Below are positions 60,701 through 63,427 of a DNA stretch of 64,000 nt, one piece after another. Numbering within the stretch: position 1 is the stretch's first letter; each line of letters opens with the position of its first letter. The DNA comes from Malurus cyaneus samueli (taxonomy: Eukaryota; Chordata; Aves; Passeriformes; Maluridae): positions 31,901,280 to 31,965,279 of the forward strand of contig CM019219.1 of the NCBI GenBank assembly GCA_009741485.1, read 5' to 3'. The notes under the pieces were generated by a model. It was not told where the DNA came from. It did no database searches and was given only the letters and a program-made list of their open reading frames with translations. Made by a program: the position numbers and the translations under genes.

Positions 60701-63427
60701 CGACATAACCGCGGGGAACACGGAGAACGCCTTCTACATCAACAGCACCGTAGGGCCCGGGGCGTGAAGCGCTGGGATGAGGAGGGTGGGCGCACCCAGG
60801 TGTGCTGTGTGGAAGGAGGTGCCCTGGGGGAAGTGTTCCTGGCGTCCCATGCGGTGTTTCCTGCCATGTTTTTCCCCGTAGAGCGGCGTTGTGTACGTGA
60901 ACCGCCCGCTGGACAGGGAGCGGGTGGCAGAGTACAGGCTGACCGTCACGGTGAAGGACAACCCCGAGAACATCCGCAATGCCAGGCGGGTAATTACGGG
61001 CGCTGCCGGGAGCTCCAGCAGTGTGGGTGGGAAAAGGGGCCCAGAGCAAGCGGTGCCTTTACCCACCGTGTTTCCCATGGCAGCCCTGTGCCCAGAAAGC
61101 ATCTGGGGACCACAGGGATGGGGCTGCAGCCCAATCCCCAGCAGGGAACAGGAGCAGTAGGGTTTAGGGCAAGTCCAAAGTCAGCTTGTTGACCCTGCAA
61201 CAGCAGTAGATGTCATGGAAAGTAGGACGGTGTTGGGCTGGAGAGTTGGGCAACCACAGTGACAGTGGAGCATCCTTTGGCTGACTGCCCTGGGGTGAGG
61301 GTTCCTGCACACTTCTGAGGTGATCCAGGGAATGCAGCTTTGACTGGAGGTGGGAGAGGGGCAAAGTGAGCTCAAGTAAAGGATGTTATGGTCATCGCCC
61401 TCTTGTCCCGATTTTCCTTTAGGATTTTGACCTGCTGGTCATTTCCATAGCAGATGAGAACGACAACCGCCCCCTCTTCACCCAGAGCTCCTATCAGGCC
61501 GAGGTGATGGAGAACTCACCCCCCGGTAGGTCTCTCCTCACTCCCTTGTGTGGCTCCTGAAGGCTCCATTTGGGGCTGGATGAGGGGAGGTGTCTCCTGG
61601 CCAAGGTGGAGGAGATACAGTGCTGAGCAGGGCAGGGCTGCAGCTCAGTGGGACAGGACACTGAGTTTGAGAGGCTCTGGCTGAGGTCAGCCTTGAGGAG
61701 GCTGTAGCTCTGGTTTATGCTGCTGGTGGACACCTTTCCTGGCACAGGTCAGAAATCCAGAGAGCCCCATTTGGGAATTGCTCAGCTGCAGCCAGTTCCC
61801 CTTGGGACCCACAGAGCCCTGGGGGCAGCCTTGAGGGCACCCACCTGCCCAATGTCCCTGAAGAGGATGGGCTGCCATCTCTCTGTCACCTGGAGCTGCC
61901 TTTCTCCAGGGGCTGGAGGTTTTTGAAAGAGACCAGCCTGTCCAGGTAGATGCTTCCCAGACAAAGAGCTAGAAACACAATTCTTTTTATTTTGTTTTGC
62001 CTTCCTGACATTTAAATCAGTCCCTGCTCCAAGGCCTCCTGTCCTGCCATTGAGCAACATCCCAAGCAAAGGGTTTGGGTGCTTCCAGGTGACACGCTCG
62101 GTGGCAGGGTGCCAATGCCACCCATCTGATGGATGTGTGTGTCTGTTTGTTTTTAGCTGGATGCCCTACCACATCTCCTGAGCCTCGCCAGCCGGTCTGC
62201 AAGGCTGCAGCAGCCACCCCTCAGTGCCTCGTGTCACCTCCTCCATCCATTCATTGCTGTCCCTCATGTGTCGCCGGGGTGGGAGGGGGCCCCGAGGGGA
62301 ACTGCCACCCTCCCTAATGCTTTTGTCCTCTCACCCAGGGACTCTGGTGACAATGCTCAACGGACCCATCCTTGCTCTGGATGCTGATGAGGGCATCAAC
62401 GCCGTGGTGACCTACCAGCTCCTGAAGGCATCCCTGGACCCCTTTGTGATCAACAACAAGACAGGTGGGGTGGTTCAGCTGTTCTGTCCCCAGCCCAGGG
62501 CCAGCAGGTCCCCACACGGTCTGCCACCAGGCTTTTCCCCTTCTGCAGGTGTGGTTTCTGTGAAGCCCGGTGCTGTGATAGACCGAGAGGCTTTGCCGGA
62601 CCCTCACCTGGAGTTCACACTGGTGGCTCGTGATGTGGGGGGCCTGAACAGCACAGCCAGCCTGACAGTGACTGTCCTGGATGACAATGACAACCACCCC
62701 ATCTTCCAGCCGGCATTCATCATGGCACGGCTGCTGGAGAACAGCCCCCCAGGTTAGGACTGGATGTGAGGGTGGGAAATGGGGTCACTTGTGTGTCCGT
62801 CCCCTTGGGAGTGGGAAGATCCAGCTCCCAGTGACACAGCTGACTGGGATGGGGTCAAAGGGAAAATCTGGGAACTGCAGCTGCTTGATGGTATCTGCCT
62901 TGGGACCGAGGGCTTGCGGCTGCTGCCCTCCACCCCTCGCTTTAGAGGGCTGTGTCCCACCTTTGCAGGCTTCTCCGTCCTCCAGGTGACAGCCACCGAC
63001 GCTGACAGCGGCCTCAACCAGCAGCTGGATTATCGCATCGAGGGTGGCGGCCAGGACAGATTCCTGATGGATGCCGCCACGGGGGTGATCCGCGTGGCCA
63101 ACATCACCATCGACCGCGAGGAGCGTGACGCCTACCGGCTGACGGTGGTGGCCGTGGACCAGGGCACCCCGGCGCTCTCCGGCACCGCCACCGTCAGCAT
63201 CATCATCGACGACGTCAACGACTGCCGGCCCGAGTTCATCAACCCCATCCAGACTGTCAGCGTCCCCGAGTCGGCTCCCCCCGGCACCGTGGTGGCCGAG
63301 GTGACGGCCATCGACAGGGACCTCAACCCTCGGCTGGAGTACTACTTGCTGGGGATCGTGGCCCGTGATGACACGGACGCGCTGGTGCCTGAGCAGCAGG
63401 GAGCGTTCGAGGTGGATTTTAGGACAG
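581..63427 (+). CDS. CDH23: Cadherin-23 (cadherin-related 23), central part: EC4 to EC21, 36 coding exons; partial at both ends
   Basis: CDH23 is a giant single-pass cadherin (about 3,350 aa, 27 EC repeats in human). It forms the upper part of stereocilia tip links, pairing with protocadherin-15, and is required for hearing and balance. I joined 36 exons by splice sites, reading phase and recalled similarity to the human protein. The join gives 1,857 codons plus one base with no stop or frame break. Successive EC repeats show linkers such as NENDN, DVNDN, DLNDN, DENDN and DINDN, each followed by an aromatic or aliphatic strand A, and a DRE or DYE motif mid-repeat. The first half of EC4 and everything upstream lie before base 1. 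The exon after EC21 lies beyond base 64000, so signal peptide, membrane segment and cytoplasmic tail are absent. Alternatives such as FAT or protocadherins are excluded by the many EC-specific near-identities to CDH23. Confidence 0.97.
731..1491. other. CDH23: CDH23 intron between e1 and e2
   Basis: 761 bp, GT-AG. Contains a sense CR1 tail and a short T tract; nothing else recognised. Confidence 0.85.
925..1133 (+). mobile_element. CR1 LINE 3' fragment, sense
   Basis: Carries the CR1 3' signature: gaaactctggaacag, then ggagcagcctggtctaa, cccatggcaggg and aaggtccctccaaaccca near the end. A T tract (about 940-955) interrupts the start. Non-coding remnant. Confidence 0.75.
1492..1650 (+). CDS. 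CDH23: CDH23 exon e2 (end of EC4, linker, start of EC5)
   Basis: Fifty-three codons, phase 0/0, acceptor cccag, donor gtgagt. Carries the linker NENDNRP and EC5 strand A ([14 protein letters not shown]). Ends at VH, where human has VL before the ATDND of the next exon. Confidence 0.95.
2186..2271. repeat. 31-bp tandem repeat, about 2.8 copies
   Basis: Units begin tatcacagcagggagcacc at 2186 and 2217; a third, degenerate copy begins at 2248. Confidence 0.85.
3985..4310 (+). mobile_element. CR1 LINE 3' fragment, sense
   Basis: Extends further 5' than most copies here: aggagcagctgagggagctc, then gacaggagggtgcagccag, ttggatattgggaaaa and tggaacaggctgcccaggg. Degenerate and non-coding. Confidence 0.85.
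5099..5192. repeat. CT-rich polypyrimidine tract
   Basis: About 90 bp almost free of A and G, dominated by TC dinucleotides. Simple low-complexity sequence. Confidence 0.8.
6919..6937. repeat. CA microsatellite
   Basis: Short run of CA dinucleotides following tttaaatatt. Confidence 0.85.
7281..7333. repeat. AT-rich near-palindrome
   Basis: tatatatgtgtat pairs imperfectly with atacacacatata across a short tttaata centre. Simple-sequence hairpin potential only. Confidence 0.6.
8536..8556. repeat. Perfect 9-bp inverted repeat with 3-bp spacer
   Basis: Arms caggcaatt and aattgcctg around cca, inside an AT-rich block of the 13-kb intron. Could be a dimeric protein-binding site or chance. Confidence 0.7.
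10191..10206. other. Poly-T run ending in an ambiguous base N
   Basis: A run of T is followed by N at 10206, the only ambiguous base I noticed. Likely a homopolymer sequencing uncertainty. Confidence 0.9.
13093..13189. repeat. Tandem duplication, 47-bp unit
   Basis: cctcaccttccacctccccc-type unit followed by ttaattagcctgg, present twice in tandem with small differences. Confidence 0.85.
14643..14707 (+). CDS. CDH23: CDH23 exon e3 (EC5)
   Basis: 65 nt, phase 0 in, two bases left over at the end. Reads [21 protein letters not shown]. Acceptor follows a strong T-rich tract (tttttccag); donor is gtaagt. Confidence 0.93.
14916..15153 (+). CDS. CDH23: CDH23 exon e4 (EC5 end, linker, EC6 start)
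   Basis: 238 nt; the first base completes the codon from e3. Contains the EC5 motif LDFET, then [12 protein letters not shown], the linker DVNDNVP and EC6 strand A ([17 protein letters not shown]). Donor gtgagg. Confidence 0.96.
15154..15638. other. CDH23: CDH23 intron between e4 and e5
   Basis: 485 bp, about half of it an antisense CR1 tail. Confidence 0.85.
15212..15442 (-). mobile_element. CR1 LINE 3' fragment, antisense
   Basis: Reads atcacagagtggtttgggt, then catccaacctggccttgaa, cagccacagcttctctgga and gaatttctttccaatatcc: the reverse complement of a CR1 3' end. Confidence 0.9.
15639..15744 (+). CDS. CDH23: CDH23 exon e5 (EC6)
   Basis: 106 nt, phase 0 to 1. Reads [20 protein letters not shown]; the EC6 calcium motif is ASDED where human has ATDED. 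Acceptor ccctag, donor gtgagt. Confidence 0.95.
15836..15963 (+). CDS. CDH23: CDH23 exon e6 (EC6)
   Basis: 128 nt, phase 1 to 0. Contains [21 protein letters not shown] and ends in IEVF. Separated from e5 by only 91 bp. Donor gtaagt. Confidence 0.96.
15964..18826. other. CDH23: CDH23 intron between e6 and e7
   Basis: 2.9 kb. Holds one sense CR1 fragment, a block at about 16770-16910 with low-complexity-free AT/GC mixture that might be conserved, and a perfect ATGCAAAT octamer at 18278. No exon recognised. Confidence 0.8.
17010..17292 (+). mobile_element. CR1 LINE 3' fragment, sense
   Basis: ggtttaggttggatgttggg, then agagaagctgtggctgccc, ggccaggttggacaggatt and aaggtcccttccaaccca with a degenerate terminal tctgtgaatctgtga. 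Confidence 0.9.
18827..18899 (+). CDS. CDH23: CDH23 exon e7 (EC6-EC7 linker, EC7 start)
   Basis: 73 nt, phase 0 to 1. Begins with the linker DENDNPP, then [18 protein letters not shown]. Acceptor tttcag, donor gtacgg. Confidence 0.95.
19118..19234 (+). CDS. CDH23: CDH23 exon e8 (EC7)
   Basis: 117 nt, phase 1 to 1. Reads [18 protein letters not shown] and then IIYSLEGS. Donor gtgagc. Confidence 0.95.
19235..19560. other. CDH23: CDH23 intron between e8 and e9
   Basis: 326 bp, GT-AG. Nothing recognised. Confidence 0.8.
19561..19673 (+). CDS. CDH23: CDH23 exon e9 (EC7)
   Basis: 113 nt, phase 1 to 0. Contains the EC7 motif [20 protein letters not shown]. Acceptor ctgcag, donor gtgagt. Confidence 0.96.
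20166..20203. repeat. 10-bp inverted repeat, 18-bp loop
   Basis: aaactctttg (20166-20175) pairs perfectly with caaagagttt (20194-20203). Function unknown, may be chance. Confidence 0.6.
20240..20304 (+). mobile_element. Short CR1 tail, sense
   Basis: tattaaaggtcttttccagc followed by ccaaccttaaccattcc resembles the last 60 bp of CR1. Confidence 0.55.
21526..21612 (-). mobile_element. Short CR1 tail, antisense
   Basis: agaatcacaaaaccatgata, then gggttggaaaaggtgct and aagatgatccagcc: reverse complement of a CR1 terminus. Confidence 0.7.
21720..21827 (+). CDS. CDH23: CDH23 exon e10 (EC7-EC8 linker, EC8 start)
   Basis: 36 codons, phase 0/0. Linker DVNDNYP followed by the tryptophan-containing EC8 start [17 protein letters not shown], as in human CDH23. 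Donor gtacgt. Confidence 0.96.
21828..22917. other. CDH23: CDH23 intron between e10 and e11
   Basis: 1.1 kb. AT-rich from about 22200, with an A tract at 22257-22269. The block 22370-22570 looks non-repetitive and AT-rich. No exon recognised. Confidence 0.8.
22918..23107 (+). CDS. CDH23: CDH23 exon e11 (EC8)
   Basis: 190 nt, phase 0 to 1. Reads [18 protein letters not shown] and contains [18 protein letters not shown]. Donor gtaagc. Confidence 0.96.
23108..23881. other. CDH23: CDH23 intron between e11 and e12
   Basis: 774 bp, with a sense CR1 fragment in the second half. Confidence 0.85.
23495..23750 (+). mobile_element. CR1 LINE 3' fragment, sense
   Basis: gattagatgttgggaggga, then ggtggtggaacaggctgac, ccaggccagcttggatgac and aaggtcctttccaaccca with a degenerate attctaggat end. 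Confidence 0.9.
23882..24027 (+). CDS. CDH23: CDH23 exon e12 (EC8 end, linker, EC9 start)
   Basis: 146 nt, phase 1 to 0. Joins e11 to give [17 protein letters not shown], then linker DLNDNDP and EC9 strand A. Acceptor ccacag, donor gtgagt. Confidence 0.96.
24310..24529 (+). CDS. CDH23: CDH23 exon e13 (EC9)
   Basis: 220 nt, phase 0 to 1. Reads [18 protein letters not shown] and contains [20 protein letters not shown]. Donor gtgggt. Confidence 0.96.
24530..25344. other. CDH23: CDH23 intron between e13 and e14
   Basis: 815 bp. Nothing recognised apart from splice signals. Confidence 0.8.
25345..25497 (+). CDS. CDH23: CDH23 exon e14 (EC9-EC10 linker, EC10)
   Basis: 153 nt, phase 1 to 1. Linker DVNDESP (no final Asn, as in human DVNDETP), then [15 protein letters not shown] and [15 protein letters not shown]. 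Donor gtgcga. Confidence 0.96.
25498..26473. other. CDH23: CDH23 intron between e14 and e15
   Basis: 976 bp, with a sense CR1 fragment filling its end. Confidence 0.85.
26187..26450 (+). mobile_element. CR1 LINE 3' fragment, sense
   Basis: aggtattgggaaaaatttc, then ggaacaggctgcccaggga, ttggagcagcctggtctag and aaggtccctcccaaccca. Ends just before the acceptor of e15. Confidence 0.9.
26474..26587 (+). CDS. CDH23: CDH23 exon e15 (EC10)
   Basis: 114 nt, phase 1 to 1. Contains [20 protein letters not shown] and ends in ILEAI. Acceptor ctgcag, donor gtaagg. Confidence 0.96.
26588..27746. other. CDH23: CDH23 intron between e15 and e16
   Basis: 1.2 kb. Nothing recognised except the CATC tract at its 3' end. 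Confidence 0.8.
27661..27725. repeat. CATC tetranucleotide microsatellite, about 16 copies
   Basis: Uninterrupted catc units ending 21 bp before e16, so the repeat sits in the branch-point and pyrimidine-tract zone of that acceptor. Confidence 0.97.
27747..27895 (+). CDS. CDH23: CDH23 exon e16 (EC10 end, linker, EC11 start); GC splice donor
   Basis: 149 nt, phase 1 to 0. Linker DVNDNRP, then EC11 strand A ([16 protein letters not shown]). The exon must end at CAG (27893-27895) to stay in frame with e17, so the intron begins gcacgt: a GC donor rather than GT. The nearest GT, at 27900, would shift the frame and hit a stop in e17. A CATC tetranucleotide tract lies just before the acceptor. Confidence 0.9.
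28631..28749. repeat. Tandem repeat of 29-31 bp, four copies
   Basis: Units start ggcacagtgtacgtgatgtc at 28631 and recur at 28661, 28690 and 28719. Outer and inner copies form two subtypes. Confidence 0.9.
29369..29374 (-). promoter_or_regulatory. C10orf105: Candidate poly(A) signal AATAAA for C10orf105
   Basis: tttatt on the + strand reads AATAAA on the minus strand, about 235 bp beyond the C10orf105 stop codon. Confidence 0.5.
29607..30011 (-). CDS. C10orf105: C10orf105 orthologue: small single-pass membrane protein
   Basis: 134 aa in one exon. The N-terminus MSTEG and the C-terminus ESTKM match human C10orf105, as do CKPAAL after the membrane segment, EC-PHHP, and [15 protein letters not shown]. 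One hydrophobic segment spans about residues 35-58 ([20 protein letters not shown]). No signal peptide is apparent, so topology is uncertain. Function is not known to me. I chose the Met at 30011 because it gives the human-like MSTEG start and because a minus-strand acceptor (ctgcag then ggaag) sits 5 bases before it; a Met 12 codons upstream lies in the intron side. A 5' UTR exon is therefore expected further upstream on the minus strand but I cannot place it. Human C10orf105 is likewise nested antisense within CDH23, upstream of VSIR. Confidence 0.9.
   Translation of the reverse strand: MSTEGSANSTSPTSPLLPTMEWVPPSAASPEVTAWLPVIIGLLCILLVLATFLTFVTACKPAALGWSLPGHQECLPHHPVDASEPQLRLWKRLGSLRCSISSFRRSQLLSQSQLACPRSFSASQDWDTVESTKM
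30313..30350. repeat. 20-bp direct duplication with GATA motifs
   Basis: ctggaagagataaatatc occurs twice in tandem, duplicating an AGATAA site. Confidence 0.8.
33831..35530. repeat. Minisatellite of 42/45-bp units, about 40 copies
   Basis: Core cagacctgtgggatttgtgg then ggatgcaggc, followed by either atctccagcccc (42-bp unit) or agctcctccagcccc (45-bp unit). Variants with single-base deletions give 40-41 bp. The two main unit types alternate irregularly. Because main units are multiples of three and stop-poor, both strands show long artefactual open frames. Ends 230 bp before e17. Confidence 0.97.
35760..35820 (+). CDS. CDH23: CDH23 exon e17 (EC11)
   Basis: 61 nt, phase 0 to 1. Reads [20 protein letters not shown]. 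Acceptor region is pyrimidine-rich but ends catgaag. Donor gtaagt. The minisatellite ends about 230 bp upstream. Confidence 0.94.
35821..36681. other. CDH23: CDH23 intron between e17 and e18
   Basis: 861 bp, over half antisense CR1. Confidence 0.85.
36005..36480 (-). mobile_element. CR1 LINE 3' fragment, antisense, longest copy here
   Basis: tcccagaatggtatgggttg, then ccttccactatcccaggttg, ccaacctggccttggacac and cagcttctctgggcaccct, continuing into gagccttttcttctccagg and cagcctggctccagagc. Confidence 0.93.
36682..36830 (+). CDS. CDH23: CDH23 exon e18 (EC11)
   Basis: 149 nt, phase 1 to 0. Contains [32 protein letters not shown] and ends in MRSSVR. Donor gtaagg. Confidence 0.96.
36831..37723. 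other. CDH23: CDH23 intron between e18 and e19
   Basis: 893 bp; an antisense CR1 tail lies near the 3' end. Nothing else recognised. Confidence 0.85.
37530..37672 (-). mobile_element. CR1 LINE 3' fragment, antisense
   Basis: cccagaatcatgggatgggt, then gggttggaagggacttaaa and ccttccactaccccaggttg. Confidence 0.88.
37724..37859 (+). CDS. CDH23: CDH23 exon e19 (EC11-EC12 linker, EC12 start)
   Basis: 136 nt, phase 0 to 1. Linker EDVNDEVP, then [19 protein letters not shown] and VRATDRDTG. Donor gtgagg; a minisatellite begins 34 bp after the exon. Confidence 0.96.
37860..38642. other. CDH23: CDH23 intron between e19 and e20, minisatellite-filled and open in frame
   Basis: 783 bp (261 x 3) and free of stop codons in the CDH23 reading frame, so unspliced RNA would keep e19 and e20 in frame. 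Confidence 0.9.
37893..38567. repeat. Minisatellite of 15-bp units in 30-bp dimers, about 45 copies
   Basis: Units tggtggatccgggtg and tggtggatctgggag alternate; a few shorter and variant (gcg) units occur. Very rich in GGATCC/GGATCT and GG pairs. Occupies most of the intron between e19 and e20. Confidence 0.97.
38643..39031 (+). CDS. CDH23: CDH23 exon e20 (EC12 end, atypical linker, most of EC13)
   Basis: 389 nt, phase 1 to 0. EC12 motif [14 protein letters not shown], then the atypical EC12-13 linker LNELDEAV that lacks the usual DxNDN, then [20 protein letters not shown] and [11 protein letters not shown]. The linker matches human CDH23. Donor gtgagt. Confidence 0.97.
39124..39225 (+). 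CDS. CDH23: CDH23 exon e21 (EC13 end)
   Basis: 34 codons, phase 0/0. Reads [20 protein letters not shown] and ends VDSTV. Acceptor tgccag, donor gtgagt. Human CDH23 has one further Lys before the next conserved block; see the microexon. Confidence 0.95.
39226..39768. other. CDH23: CDH23 intron between e21 and microexon e22
   Basis: 543 bp. Nothing recognised until the strong pyrimidine tract at its 3' end. Confidence 0.65.
39769..39771 (+). CDS. CDH23: CDH23 candidate 3-nt microexon e22 (one Lys codon)
   Basis: Sequence aag lies between a near-ideal acceptor (about 28 pyrimidine-rich bases ending cccacag) and a consensus donor (gtaagc). Inserted between e21 (STV) and e23 (VTITVLDEN) it gives STVKVTITVLD, matching the Lys in human CDH23 (STVKVYITVLD) and restoring the usual strand-G length. 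Without it the frame is kept but one residue is missing. Inference from sequence; no transcript data. Confidence 0.7.
39772..40761. other. CDH23: CDH23 intron between microexon e22 and e23
   Basis: 990 bp. A short GATCT tandem (39936-39957) is the only repeat noticed. Confidence 0.65.
40762..40911 (+). CDS. CDH23: CDH23 exon e23 (EC13-EC14 linker, EC14)
   Basis: 50 codons, phase 0/0. Linker DENDNSP, then [19 protein letters not shown] and [11 protein letters not shown]. Acceptor cccacag, donor gtaggg. Confidence 0.96.
40912..41569. other. CDH23: CDH23 intron between e23 and e24
   Basis: 658 bp. A weak CR1-like motif (ggactcaatgatccttcc) occurs at about 40988; nothing else recognised. Confidence 0.75.
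41570..41698 (+). CDS. CDH23: CDH23 exon e24 (EC14)
   Basis: 43 codons, phase 0/0. Reads [20 protein letters not shown] and contains [14 protein letters not shown]. Acceptor ttgcag. The donor gtcagc is canonical GT but weak. Confidence 0.94.
41831..41959 (+). CDS. CDH23: CDH23 exon e25 (EC14 end, linker, EC15 start)
   Basis: 43 codons, phase 0/0. Reads [19 protein letters not shown], linker DVNDNPP, then [14 protein letters not shown]. Donor gtgagc. Confidence 0.96.
41960..42923. other. CDH23: CDH23 intron between e25 and e26
   Basis: 964 bp. The stretch 42370-42770 is AT-rich and non-repetitive with homeodomain-like TAATTA cores; possibly regulatory. No exon recognised. Confidence 0.75.
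42924..43151 (+). CDS. CDH23: CDH23 exon e26 (EC15)
   Basis: 76 codons, phase 0/0. Reads [19 protein letters not shown], then [17 protein letters not shown] and [14 protein letters not shown]. Donor gtgagt. The downstream intron hosts VSIR. Confidence 0.97.
45882..45902. repeat. A-rich tract
   Basis: Two A runs separated by taac; just 3' of the VSIR poly(A) candidate on the minus strand, where it reads as a T-rich element. Confidence 0.7.
45937..45942 (-). promoter_or_regulatory. VSIR: Candidate poly(A) signal ATTAAA for VSIR
   Basis: tttaat on the + strand reads ATTAAA on the minus strand, about 650 bp past the VSIR stop, followed on the minus strand by very T-rich sequence as expected downstream of a cleavage site. 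Confidence 0.4.
46593..46630 (-). CDS. VSIR: VSIR exon 7 (C-terminus and stop)
   Basis: 38 nt of coding sequence after acceptor ttccag. Reads [12 protein letters not shown] then [11 protein letters not shown] equals human; the last four residues do not. Confidence 0.85.
46593..55778 (-). CDS. VSIR: V-set immunoregulatory receptor (VISTA), complete coding sequence in 7 exons
   Basis: VISTA is a B7-family-like type I membrane protein that restrains T-cell and myeloid activation at the cell surface. The seven exons splice to 921 nt (306 aa; human 311). Signal peptide is about residues 1-22. The V-type Ig domain (about 32-168) has CPEGQNVTL, the strand-F motif DSGNYCC, Cys at 38, 48, 75, 141, 142 and 178, plus an extra Cys at 36, and is His-rich (HH pairs, RHH), a family trait linked to acid-dependent binding. 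The membrane segment is about 190-212 ([19 protein letters not shown] start, near-identical to human). The cytoplasmic tail keeps [23 protein letters not shown] and PLSPPGPGD. It lies wholly inside one CDH23 intron, antisense, as in human. The last residues (PNSLKA) differ from human PNFEVI. Confidence 0.96.
46869..47056 (-). CDS. VSIR: VSIR exon 6 (cytoplasmic tail)
   Basis: 188 nt. Contains [35 protein letters not shown] and [15 protein letters not shown]. The acceptor is a tandem cagcag (NAGNAG); using the first keeps human length. Donor gtgagt. Confidence 0.93.
47495..47522 (-). CDS. VSIR: VSIR exon 5 (28 nt, membrane-proximal tail)
   Basis: 28 nt reading RAHELVRMD across its edges (human RAQELVRMD). 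Acceptor ggcag, donor gtaagg. Confidence 0.92.
48824..48931 (-). CDS. VSIR: VSIR exon 4 (transmembrane segment)
   Basis: 108 nt encoding [19 protein letters not shown] and [16 protein letters not shown]. Acceptor cgcag, donor gtgagt. Confidence 0.96.
48998..49165 (-). mobile_element. CR1-like fragment, antisense, in VSIR intron 3
   Basis: aatcacaggattgtctagga, then acctttaaaatgatccagtc, a pattern of another CR1 subfamily terminus. Downstream part is very degenerate. Confidence 0.6.
50178..50225 (-). CDS. VSIR: VSIR exon 3 (stalk)
   Basis: 48 nt reading [16 protein letters not shown]; the Cys aligns with human SNC. Acceptor ctgcag, donor gtaaag. Confidence 0.88.
50831..51277 (-). CDS. VSIR: VSIR exon 2 (V-type Ig domain)
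   Basis: 447 nt, phase 1 on both sides. Begins [19 protein letters not shown] and ends FVELQIQR. Contains [17 protein letters not shown]. Acceptor ggcag, donor gtgaga. Confidence 0.97.
51405..51533 (+). mobile_element. CR1 LINE tail, sense, in VSIR intron 1
   Basis: gagcagcctgggatagcac, then gtggcagagtgttggaatg and taaggtcccttcccactt with a degenerate terminal attcc. Confidence 0.75.
51740..51792 (+). repeat. Poly-A tract, 43 A then g then 9 A
   Basis: Long uninterrupted A run in VSIR intron 1 (poly-T in VSIR RNA). No retrotransposon body recognised upstream. Confidence 0.95.
52994..53070. repeat. Tandem duplication, 37-bp unit
   Basis: caccttccaaaagtgtctgc followed by aggagtcttttgttttc, repeated exactly at 53031. 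Near-identity implies a recent duplication. Confidence 0.93.
54966..54994. repeat. CCCTT short tandem repeat
   Basis: Four to five copies of a ccctt pentamer. Confidence 0.85.
55112..55159. repeat. 16-bp tandem repeat, three copies
   Basis: gaagcagcccccttcc at 55112 and 55128, third variant copy at 55144. Confidence 0.9.
55715..55778 (-). CDS. VSIR: VSIR exon 1 (start codon and signal peptide)
   Basis: 64 nt from ATG at 55778. Reads [20 protein letters not shown]: basic residue, hydrophobic core, small residues, a standard signal peptide. Donor gtaagc. Surrounding DNA is CpG-rich. Confidence 0.9.
56640..57137 (-). other. Exon-like block upstream of VSIR, minus strand
   Basis: On the minus strand a strong acceptor (T-rich, ending cctcag, exon from 57137) is followed by about 430 bp and two AATAAA signals (56705-56710 and 56652-56657). 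Open frames of about 95 to 140 codons exist but resemble nothing I know. Could be the last exon of an unrecognised antisense or non-coding transcript, or chance. Confidence 0.25.
57409..57630 (+). CDS. CDH23: CDH23 exon e27 (EC15 end, linker, EC16)
   Basis: 74 codons, phase 0/0. Reads ATTTVYVTI, linker DENDNAP, then [19 protein letters not shown] and [14 protein letters not shown]. Donor gtcagt. Confidence 0.97.
57712..57831 (+). CDS. CDH23: CDH23 exon e28 (EC16)
   Basis: 40 codons, phase 0/0. Reads [20 protein letters not shown] and [20 protein letters not shown]. Follows an 81-bp intron. Donor gtaagg. Confidence 0.97.
57832..59244. other. CDH23: CDH23 intron between e28 and e29
   Basis: 1.4 kb, moderately AT-rich. 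Nothing recognised. Confidence 0.8.
59245..59425 (+). CDS. CDH23: CDH23 exon e29 (EC16-EC17 linker, EC17)
   Basis: 181 nt, phase 0 to 1. Linker NDINDNCP (human NDINDNVP), then the EC17 start with [18 protein letters not shown] and [11 protein letters not shown]. Acceptor gtag, donor gtgagc. Confidence 0.97.
59426..60219. other. CDH23: CDH23 intron between e29 and e30
   Basis: 794 bp. Nothing recognised. Confidence 0.8.
60220..60353 (+). CDS. CDH23: CDH23 exon e30 (EC17)
   Basis: 134 nt, phase 1 to 0. Reads [19 protein letters not shown], then [18 protein letters not shown]. Donor gtgagt. Confidence 0.97.
60540..60749 (+). CDS. CDH23: CDH23 exon e31 (EC17 end, linker, EC18)
   Basis: 70 codons, phase 0/0. 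Reads [19 protein letters not shown], then [16 protein letters not shown] and [13 protein letters not shown]. Donor gtaggg. Confidence 0.97.
60882..60989 (+). CDS. CDH23: CDH23 exon e32 (EC18)
   Basis: 36 codons, phase 0/0. Reads [19 protein letters not shown] and then [12 protein letters not shown]. Donor gtaatt is weak beyond the GT. Confidence 0.95.
60990..61422. other. CDH23: CDH23 intron between e32 and e33
   Basis: 433 bp. Nothing recognised. Confidence 0.8.
61423..61525 (+). CDS. CDH23: CDH23 exon e33 (EC18-EC19 linker, EC19 start)
   Basis: 103 nt, phase 0 to 1. Reads [17 protein letters not shown], then [17 protein letters not shown]. Linker begins Ala where human has Ser. Donor gtaggt. 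Confidence 0.96.
61526..62338. other. CDH23: CDH23 intron between e33 and e34
   Basis: 813 bp. Nothing recognised. Confidence 0.8.
62339..62464 (+). CDS. CDH23: CDH23 exon e34 (EC19)
   Basis: 126 nt, phase 1 to 1. Reads [18 protein letters not shown] and [11 protein letters not shown]. Acceptor cccag, donor gtgggg. Confidence 0.96.
62549..62752 (+). CDS. CDH23: CDH23 exon e35 (EC19 end, linker, EC20 start)
   Basis: 204 nt, phase 1 to 1. Contains [26 protein letters not shown], linker DDNDNHP and [17 protein letters not shown]. Donor gttagg. Follows an 84-bp intron. Confidence 0.96.
62969..63427 (+). CDS. CDH23: CDH23 exon e36 (EC20, linker, most of EC21); last exon in window
   Basis: 459 nt, phase 1 to 1, the longest CDH23 exon here. 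Reads [39 protein letters not shown], then linker DDVNDCRP (human DDINDSRP) and EC21 with [17 protein letters not shown] and [14 protein letters not shown]. Ends FEVDFRTG with donor gtagga. The next exon (human SVMVKSPMNREL) is not found in the remaining 573 bp. Confidence 0.97.

Noticed and set aside
60006..61049. 347-codon minus-strand open frame
   Set aside because: Shadow of CDH23 exons e30-e32 and short introns between them.
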